From the NCBI GenBank assembly GCA_004151065.3, contig NWUY0300032698.1:1-14170 (forward strand): a DNA stretch of 14,170 nt, in the 5' to 3' direction. Every line of letters begins with the position of its first letter. Position 1 is the stretch's first letter. The DNA comes from Larix sibirica (Eukaryota > Streptophyta > Pinopsida > Pinales > Pinaceae). The notes beneath the pieces were generated by a model. It made no database searches. It was not told the origin of the DNA and saw only the letters and a list, made by a program, of their open reading frames with translations. The translations under genes and the position numbers were made by a program. Below are positions 8,438-14,170 of the stretch, one piece after another.

Positions 8438-8820
8438 TCTGATACCCAACATACAAAAAACAGGTATATCATTACCACAATAGACTACCTCACATTGGAA
8501 TAAAGCAGTACTAATGAATGATTGCTCTACATATGTTACAACTCAATTTATATTTGAAAATATTATTATCAGGTTTGTCTGTCCTCACATCCTTATAAGT
8601 GACCAAGGCATACATTTTCTAAGTGCCACCATTGCTACCTAGTCTCTATGTTATAGCAAAATTTGGCACTTTAGTGACCCTAATGGAACCCTAATAACCC
8701 TAGTAGCATTTGGTTGGCCCTAAAAGAGCGTCCCAAATAGAATCCTTCAATTAGGTGTTGCATCCATCCATAAGTACTCATTCCACCTCAGGATAGGCTA
8801 TCAACCACCTCTAGCCCAAT
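7587..8820 (+). pseudogene. pol: Ty3/gypsy RNase H-integrase, pseudogene (copy 2 plus downstream core)
   Basis: RNase H and the integrase finger are as in copy 1. Beyond 8437 the integrase core follows: VGPINPLSQ, then RYIITTIDYLT with the first catalytic Asp at 8483, a one-base frameshift, QFIFENIIIRF and ISDQGIHF with the second catalytic Asp at 8601, then ATIAT and a stop. After about 8640 the usual stretch carrying the third catalytic residue (Glu) is missing or scrambled, keeping only NGT. A weak C-terminal match, KYSFHLRIGYQPPLAQF at about 8774-8825, resembles the TPFQLVYG segment of gypsy integrases. Integrase inserts element cDNA into the host genome; this copy cannot be functional. 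No archaeal-type second RNase H is seen between RNase H and the finger, which argues against a Tat lineage. Confidence 0.85.
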
Positions 8821-9291
8821 TTTAACTGAAAAAGAGATGGTTTTAGAGGCACACATACATTTACTTCATGCAGGGTGTGGATGCATTCTCCTTTCCTTCC
8901 TGCAAGGAGCGTGCACCCTAAAAAATATTTAAAAAAAATATAAAAACCTTGAACAATGGCAACTTTGGATTGTTGGAAAAGTAGATTTCGAAGGTAACTT
9001 CTTGAAACCATCTCCCTAACTATCTCAACCATTTCCTAAAATTATTAAAGATACATTGACAAAAGATTTAGCGTATCAAGTATTTTTCATAAGGTTATGC
9101 TAGAGGATTTTATCCCTATATTCGTGAGTTTTTTTTGTCCACCCCCTTGGAAACCCTTGGTTCTAAGTATTCTTATCTAAGTGAGGTCCATTCATTGTTA
9201 TGACATCCATGCTCTATGCAAGAAGGACTTCGAATAAGTTGGAGGAGCAAAGGCATCAGTGTTGGGAACAAGATTAGGTATAAACCTTTAT
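8821..9291 (+). other. intervening sequence, no gene recognised
   Basis: It may hold the decayed integrase C-terminus and 3' untranslated part of the upstream gypsy fragment. A-rich runs lie at 8920-8943 and a T-run at 9129-9136. A 73-codon minus-strand frame (8811-9032) looks like chance. No polypurine tract sits directly before the LTR at 9292, so that LTR is probably not the 3' LTR of the upstream fragment. Confidence 0.5.
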
Positions 9292-9658
9292 TGTGGTTGA
9301 TTGTTGTTGGTTTAACTTTCCTCATGAATTAACTAGGATAGATCAGTGATAGAGTTGATTTGTGATTTCGTTTATTACATGTTTACATAAAGTATCTGAG
9401 AAGGATTTATATTTCTCTTGTGTGCAGATTCTGAGATTCATTGTGATGGATTATTTGAAGCTCTCATGGAGGCGAAGTATTAAGGACATCCAACAGGGCA
9501 CATGTTCCTTTTCTCCTTTCTCTTAATTGAATATATTTCCTTATTTATTCTTTTATTAGTGGCCTGAGTCTAGATCAATAATCCTAGGGGATTTTGCAAT
9601 AGTGAACTCTCCCTTGATCTATGGTAGTCATCCCTAGATATTAGGGGGATTTTCCCCA
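9292..9658 (+). repeat. gypsy LTR, plus-strand copy (about 367 bp)
   Basis: It starts TGTGGTTGATT, where similarity to the inverted copy begins, and ends near CCCCA just before the primer site. Shared blocks include GGTTTAACTTTC, TTAACTAGGATA, GATTCATTGTGA and TCTAGATCAAT. The exact end is uncertain by about ten bases because the gap to the primer site is rather long (nine bases). Confidence 0.65.
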
Positions 9659-9667
9659 TAATAGAAC

Positions 9668-9685
9668 TAGGGACACCACTGGGGA
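9668..9685 (+). other. gypsy primer-binding site, plus-strand copy
   Basis: TAGGGACACCACTGGGGA corresponds to TGACAACTCCACCGGGGA in the inverted copy. Both are close to TGGCGACTCCACCGGGGA, a gypsy-type site of the TGGCG form. The tRNA may be an Arg type as in some plant gypsy elements, but I am not sure of the species. Confidence 0.6.
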
Positions 9686-11232
9686 ATAATTCCTTGAATT
9701 CTTCTCTGTAGGGCCTCTTTAGTGATATTTCCCCTTCTTTTCTTGGTCATTTAGGAATCCTAATACCCTCATAGAAGTCTATTTCCCTAATTGAAGCTGA
9801 GAAATTGCATATGTTCTGAGTTTTTTCAACCTTTTAGCAACCTATAGGAAGTATATGATCTGTCCAAAAGGTACAGAAGCATGCACATGTGATTTTGACC
9901 ATGTAGAAAAAAGTGTCGCATGCCTTTTTCACTACATAGGTGCGTGTACCTAGTTAGGGGGAAAAAGTCAATTTTTTTTTGTTGTTTAGGTTTATTAGGT
10001 CCAGTGGGGATCTGGGCCTTCCTTGGATATTCAAAATTATAGCTTTTAAGCCTTGAAAATCGCCATTTATGGGTTTTTCCATTAGGTCCTTGATGAAAAG
10101 TAAAAATTGAAGATTGCATAAAACCATAATTCTTGTCGGAATCTCTTAGGTATTTTGAAGTCATTGGGAGTATTTGCATAAAAAGGAAATAATATTAGAT
10201 TTTTTTTATTAGCATGTTCTCATGAAAATAATAAAGAATTGCTTGCTTCGGTTACAGTAATTTCCTTAAAAATTTACATCTTGCATAGGTCAAGCATCTC
10301 TTTCAACATTTGAAGTGGTATTTCCCATTTTCAAGGAATCTCTTTTGTATATTTTTTAGTTGAGAACATCATCATTTTCTCACTTTTGCATCCCTGTGAG
10401 TAACAACAACCTTTAAAATCAAAGTAACTAAAATGAACTAGATGTTTTTTAATAGAAAACCATCAGTAGTGTAGGATCTAGGGCCTTTGTTGTAGGAGTA
10501 GACAATAAATGCTCCAAGGCCATGTAAAACAAAACTAGGATCTTACTATTTGAGTGCATAAATAGATTAGTAGGAGGAGGAATTTATTGGGAAAGAACAC
10601 CTCATACATGCATAGGGAATGAGGTCAAGTTGAGTATGAAATTGATATTATTCTCTCATTGCTTGCTTGGTGGGATATGTGAGTTCAGGAGCTTTGAGTG
10701 AAGTGGAAAGTCCTCAAGGTGACACCACTTTTCTCTAAAGTTTTGGGTTTACGACTTGTTCCTATGTTCCCTTCCCATTCATAGATACTGGACCCATGAC
10801 TATTCCACCTAACGGTAAATTGTGAAGTGATGCCCATAGTTGCGTGTCGTAGGTTTCTCCGAAATGATAGTAAGTAGGAAGTGCTTGTGGTACTTGAAAC
10901 ATATGCCTGAAATTTGCATCAACTCCAATCTTGGATGGTTCCCTTCTTCACAAGGGTAATTTCACCTTGTGTGATTGTTGCATGAGGGTTACTATAATTG
11001 TCTCTCACACCTTCGTTGGATGCACTTGGGCCCTAATTATCCCATGGTGGTCGTTGGAAGGCCCATGTTCAACTCTTCACTAATTGAACTTAGGTATTAA
11101 CCACCTTGGTTTGTATTTTGGGAGAGTGGGTTTGCTTGGTTGTATCCTATAGAGTCTTTTATAGGAGTGTGTTAATTGTAAGTTTTCAAACCCCTAGGAG
11201 GCCTTAGAGATTCTCTTTCTAAATTGGAGGAT
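9686..11232 (+). other. gypsy leader region, no plus-strand gene
   Basis: About 1.5 kb lie between the primer site and the first recognisable gag sequence. The first 173 bp match the inverted arm; beyond 9858 the match ends. No plus-strand domain was recognised. A 117-codon minus-strand frame (9826-10179) crosses the end of the arm and shows no known motif. A minus-strand coding-like part lies at 10651-11065 and is listed separately. Confidence 0.45.
10651..11065 (-). pseudogene. coding-like proline-rich stretch on the minus strand, possibly gag N-terminus
   Basis: On the minus strand, WAFQRPPWDN then GPSASNEGVRDNYSNPHATI and TLVKKGTIQDW read in one frame (11065 to about 10930). After a one- or two-base shift, VDANFRHMFQVPQALPTYYH, FGETYDTQLWASLHNLPLGG and IVMGPVSMNGKG follow (about 10925-10770), then APELTYPTKQAMRE with three stops between. 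The amino acid make-up, rich in Pro, Gln, Asn, Tyr and Gly, is like the N-terminal part of plant gypsy gags. I cannot name a precise family. Because the neighbouring gag-protease is on the plus strand, this would imply a local inversion. A chance open frame remains possible. Confidence 0.35.
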
Positions 11233-11582
11233 ATGGATATGGCTCCAAAGGAGACCAAACAAGGAACCCATGTGCAAGGGGATCCTTGTGATTTCCCTTC
11301 ATTAAAAAAAATTGGTGCTCAATTGATGGCCACTCTGAATATTCCTAGATAGACCGTGGGGTTTTTTATTTGGTTTTTTTCCACTCTTAATGCTATGAAT
11401 TCTCCTAACAATTTTCAAATAAGCACTGAATGTCAAGATTGGAAAATCCCTTTCCCTTCTTCACTAGTGACATATTTTCCTCCTCCTTCTACCTCATTTG
11501 GTAAAAGAGTATCTCTTAGTAACCAAAAATCTAAAATAATAGAAACAGAAAGAATAATAAGAATATGTGAAGACAAGGGGTC

Positions 11583-11776
11583 ATGCCACTAACCACTACA
11601 ATTCATGTTGGGGGGAATTCCCTGGCCAATGCATGTTATGTTAGGGGAAAGTCACAAGTCAATGCAATTCATACTAGAGACTTGCAACTAGCCACTGCAA
11701 GTCATGTTGGGGCTAAGAAACCAACCACTGCAAGTTATGTTGGGGAAAACAACCAGCCAATGTGAGTTATGCTAAG
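11583..11776 (+). repeat. 33-bp tandem repeat coding an 11-residue repeat in gag
   Basis: A partial first unit (11583-11612) is followed by units at 11613-11645, 11646-11678, 11679-11711, 11712-11744 and 11745-11776. They read GNSLANACYVR, GKSQVNAIHTR, DLQLATASHVG and AKKPTTASYVG, and the last would read like ENNQ...SYAK. The shared core is A-T/N-A-S-H/Y-V-G. The last unit is 32 bp, so it carries the frameshift linking the repeat frame to the zinc-knuckle frame. Similar SHVG-type repeats occur before the knuckle in related plant gypsy gags as I remember them. Confidence 0.85.
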
Positions 11777-12279
11777 AGTATTGATATTTTTGAGAAACCT
11801 AGATGAATAGGAGGAAAGCCTAAGATCCCTTGTAATATTTGCAAGGGAGATTACGTTATCCATCTATGCCCTGTAATTCCGTAGGTACAAAGAGTATGGT
11901 CCATATCTCAAGGATCTTCTACTCCTAAAAAACCTATGGTTTCCTAGTAGCTAATTCAACCTTTGGTTGATAAATTGGTTGATTTGATGCAATTTTAGAC
12001 AAATCCCACTACTCCATCAAATATTTCCAAGATTGAGGTGGTCATACCTATGCAATATTTGGTTGACCCCACTCTTCCTTTGGAAAGTGATGTGGATGCC
12101 TCTCAAGCCTTCTTCACTGCCAATTCAAAATATTCTCGTCAGGGGGGAACTCCATTCATTTTGAATGAGTCCCCACCAAAATATAGGATTGTTTCCTTTG
12201 ATTGGAATAGTCTAGTTGGGCCTCATCTTCCTTCTTCATACATCCTTGCAAATAAGGGTTCAATTTAAACATCATATAT

Positions 12280-12545
12280 TTTTTTTGTTGTATTAGAGAT
12301 GAAGGAACCTTTGTTTGTATTTTATTGGCATGTGCTTGGAAGTCTTTGGGTTCTCCCATTATCATGTAAGAGGCTAGTCCATTGTTGGCCTTTGATAGAA
12401 TACCAAGTGAACCTTTGGGATTTCTTCATCAGTTTCCTATTTCACTTGGTGGGAAGCCTTTCTTAGTTGATTTTATTGTTATGGAGGAATCATTGAACTT
12501 CAATATGCTCATATCAAATATTTCTCTTCAGATTTTTAGATATGA
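12280..12545 (+). other. retroviral-type aspartic protease domain, decayed
   Basis: The active-site loop reads D-E-G-T rather than the usual D-S/T-G-A. The flap and core motifs LLAFDRIPSEPLG, SLGGKPFLVDFIV and LNFNMLIS follow in one frame, interrupted only by a TAA at about 12367. Members of this plant gypsy group that I recall also have D-E-G-A in this position, so the Glu may be a family trait and not decay. Confidence 0.7.
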
Positions 12546-12596
12546 TCATTGTATTGTTATTTCTTGGATACAAGAGTCTAGGTTGGATTCTTGGTT

Positions 12597-13172
12597 TCAT
12601 ATACTTCATGTACGTTGCTAGAAGGTTTAAAAAACCTATAAAATTTTCAATTTATCAACTTCAATCATGGAAAAAGATTGTTATAAGGGTAGGAGGATTC
12701 TTAAATGACCAAGCAAAGCAATGAAAGTATCCCTAAAGAGGCCCTACAGAGAATAATTCAAGGAATTATTCCCCGGTGGAGTTGTCAATTCTATTTTTGG
12801 GGAAAATCTACCTAATAGACAGGGTTGACTATCACAGATCAAGCTAGAGATTACTAATACAAATCCCCTAGAAATATTGATCTAGACTTAGACCACTGAT
12901 CAAAGAATCAAGAAGGAAATAAAATCAATTAAGAGAGGAGAGAAAAAACATGTTCCTTATCAGTTGTCCTTAATCCTTCTCATCCATCGAAGCTTCAAAT
13001 TGTTGTCACAATGAATCTATAAATATGCACAAAAGGGAAACTGAAACCATTCTCAAATCGTTTATGGAAACATAGAATTGTAAATCAAATCACAAACCAA
13101 TGTTATCATTGATTTATCCTAGTTAACTCATCGGGAAAGTTAAACCTTTCAAACCAATGGAAATCAACCACA
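12597..13172 (-). repeat. inverted arm: gypsy LTR, PBS and leader, minus-strand copy
   Basis: This is the inverted partner of 9292-9858. On the minus strand the LTR runs from 13172 (TGTGGTTGATT) to about 12798 (CCCCA), 375 bp. The primer site is 12787-12770, and about 170 bp of leader run to 12597. The most conserved block, CCGGGGAATAATTCCTTGAA, spans the primer site and the start of the leader. Beyond 12597 the plus-strand gag-protease begins, so this copy is cut off before its own gag. Confidence 0.75.
12770..12787 (-). other. gypsy primer-binding site, minus-strand copy
   Basis: Read on the minus strand it is TGACAACTCCACCGGGGA, differing from TGGCGACTCCACCGGGGA by two G-to-A changes. It lies ten bases inside the proposed LTR end, the same relative place as the plus-strand copy. 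Confidence 0.6.
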
Positions 13173-13218
13173 AGACAGACTGACAATTAGATTGGAGGCA
13201 GGAAAACTTTTAAGGGAG

Positions 13219-13242
13219 AAATTTAGCCCATGGGCTAATTTT
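13219..13242. repeat. 24-bp near-perfect palindrome
   Basis: The inner 16 bp, TTAGCCCATGGGCTAA, are perfectly self-complementary, and the outer pairs extend this to 24 bp with one mismatch. It lies about 50 bp outside the minus-strand gypsy LTR. No function can be assigned. Confidence 0.8.
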
Positions 13243-14052
13243 TGACATTTGTTTTCCAAAATAAGATTCACCAACTTCCATTTTTTGCTAAATTGACTCA
13301 CCCAAATTCCATGGGATAAAATATTTTTAATNCAAATGGATGGAAAATGGAATGATAAATGGATAATAATAGGAAGAAGAGGGATGAAATATATGTCGAT
13401 AGGTGATGAAAATATGGACAAATCCGTGACCCAACAACCATTTCCATTAATTAAAACTTATCTATAAATACTTGAAATGGGCAACTGGATGTGTGTGAGG
13501 CACACTCCACCCAACCATAGGTTTTTTTTATCGTTAATCTATTATAAAAACGCCACCCCCGAGATGAGACTCATACATTCACGAATCACACAACTCACCA
13601 ATCCCATAATTTCATAATTTTACACTTGGCAAACAAGAAGTTGGATTATATCCAATTTCATGCAAAACAGTGTGTTTTTCCTCCCTAGTTTCCTTCTAAC
13701 AACACAACAGTGGGATACATCATTGTTCACAGTGCTCATAATTCCACCAAGTTAGCTCCATACACCATTTTCCATTTTAGTGGAATGACTAGAGGAAAAA
13801 TAAAAATGGACACAATTTCAATAGCAAATCTCCAAAATTTGACTCACGGGCTCAAAATTCAATACCATATTTTCTTTCTACCGAAAAAAATCTCGTCTTC
13901 ATTCCCCCCTAGAATCTCTCTATGGACCTGGGTCAATTTTGAATCTTTGATTTTTCTTTGAAATCTCGCTCCCCACGTGGTCTCTCCCATGAGCTACATT
14001 TATCTCTTTTGATTTTCTTCTAAACCATCCCCTTAATCAGACTTAATCCCAA

Positions 14053-14155
14053 TCATGCCATAAAACAAGTTTAAGTTAATTAAAAGGGAATTTTGGCTCA
14101 ATTCATGACATAAGGTAATTTTAGGGACTTAAATATTTAATAGGGTCATGGCATA
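14053..14155 (+). repeat. three spaced copies of TCATGNCATA
   Basis: The motif occurs at 14053-14062, 14103-14112 and 14146-14155 (periods 50 and 43 bp). The spacers share AATTTTAG/TTAA-rich sequence ending in AAGGG or TAGGG, so this may be a decayed tandem repeat that continues beyond the window. Confidence 0.55.
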
Positions 14156-14170
14156 GTTTTCCTCCAAAGA

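Larger units (their letters stand above)
11233..12545 (+). pseudogene. gag-pro: Ty3/gypsy gag-protease, pseudogene
   Basis: The first frame (11233-11592) reads MDMAPKETKQG, IGAQLMATLNIPR, a stop, then VGFFIWFFSTLNAMNSPNNF. An array of 11-residue repeats follows (11583-11776), with a one-base deletion in its last unit that moves the frame. The next frame has a zinc knuckle, CNICKGDYVIHLCP (11831-11872), of the CX2CX3HX4C type found in plant gypsy gags, with His changed to Tyr. Then come QRVWSISQGSS, QYLVDPTLPLESD and VSFDWNSLVGPHLPSS, matching the gag-protease linker of this group. After another frameshift the protease begins at RDEGTFVCIL (Asp at 12298) and continues with AWKSLGSP, LLAFDRIPSEPLGFL and FPISLGGKPFLVDFIVMEE to LNFNMLIS. 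The sequence then ends near the inverted arm; no reverse transcriptase follows. Gag builds the particle and the protease cuts the polyprotein. Confidence 0.82.
9292..13172. mobile_element. head-to-head pair of Ty3/gypsy 5' ends
   Basis: Two arms, 9292-9858 and 12597-13172, are inverted copies of each other, about 75-80 percent identical by eye. Each arm contains an LTR, a primer-binding site and about 170 bp of leader. The plus-strand copy continues into gag and protease before meeting the minus-strand leader at about 12597. This shape fits one gypsy family inserted twice in opposite directions with truncation, or an inverted duplication. Long-TIR DNA transposons are unlikely because each arm has a PBS and the interior codes gag and protease. 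Confidence 0.7.
13173..14170. other. AT-rich sequence without a recognised gene
   Basis: No known protein motif was found on either strand; the frames at 13164-13421 (minus) and 13710-13961 (plus, 83 codons) look like chance. TATA-like runs (TCTATAAATAC at about 13460 and TATTATAAAAACG at about 13540) and a G-box-like CCACGTGG at about 13973 may belong to an LTR promoter or be chance. A near-perfect 24-bp palindrome is centred at 13230/13231, an ambiguous base lies at 13332, and a short repeat TCATGNCATA occurs three times at the right end. Confidence 0.4.

Noticed and set aside
9826-10179. 117-codon minus-strand frame
   Set aside because: It crosses the end of the gypsy inverted arm and lies in leader sequence; no known domain and no conserved partner frame.
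9292-13172. DNA transposon with long terminal inverted repeats (Mutator-like or foldback)
   Set aside because: Each arm contains a gypsy-type primer-binding site next to an LTR-like end, and the interior codes retroviral gag and protease, not a transposase.
13332-13332. Second N as another hidden duplication
   Set aside because: No repeated sequence flanks it; it looks like a plain ambiguous base.
9260-13437. TGTTGGG at 9260 and CCCAACA at 13431-13437 as outer LTR ends of the inverted pair
   Set aside because: Apart from the seven terminal bases, the sequences between these points and the arms do not resemble each other (about 31 bp on the left, about 265 bp on the right).
13710-13961. 83-codon plus-strand frame near the right end
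   Set aside because: No motif, no upstream gene signals that can be trusted, and AT-rich surroundings with similar chance frames.

Overview
The window looks like repeat-rich nuclear DNA of a seed plant. Its huge, old, nested LTR retrotransposons with many nonsense codons suggest a gymnosperm such as a conifer, but that is inference. I see no intact gene, no tRNA or rRNA and no CRISPR array. Everything I can name is a decayed LTR retrotransposon. The open frames of 60-110 codons are fragments of these elements or chance.

Layout. (1) Positions 1-6732 hold a Ty1/copia element of the SIRE/Maximus type: the 3' part of its 5' LTR (1-821), a tRNA-iMet primer site (824-835), a gag pseudogene (883-about 2590), about 1.1 kb of coding-like but unidentified sequence where pol would be expected, a cluster of polypurine tracts (4051-4248) and a long 3' LTR (4249-6732). 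No protease, integrase or reverse transcriptase of copia type was seen, so it resembles a non-autonomous gag-only (TR-GAG-like) element. (2) Positions 6733-8820 hold a Ty3/gypsy RNase H-integrase remnant, and its first 852 bp appear twice, identical by eye, separated by one N at 7585. This is most likely an assembly error, so the true locus is probably about 853 bp shorter. (3) Positions 9292-13172 hold two 5' ends of a second Ty3/gypsy family facing each other. The plus-strand copy has LTR, PBS, leader, gag with 11-residue repeats and a zinc knuckle, and a protease. The minus-strand copy has only LTR, PBS and a short leader. A proline-rich coding-like stretch on the minus strand inside the leader suggests a further inversion. 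(4) Positions 13173-14170 are AT-rich sequence without a recognised gene.

The pieces do not work together as a pathway; they record successive insertions, truncations and inversions. The most useful observations are the suspected false duplication, the gag-only copia element with an unknown region in place of pol, and the head-to-head gypsy structure. I found no convincing new biological system. All percentages and alignments are by eye.
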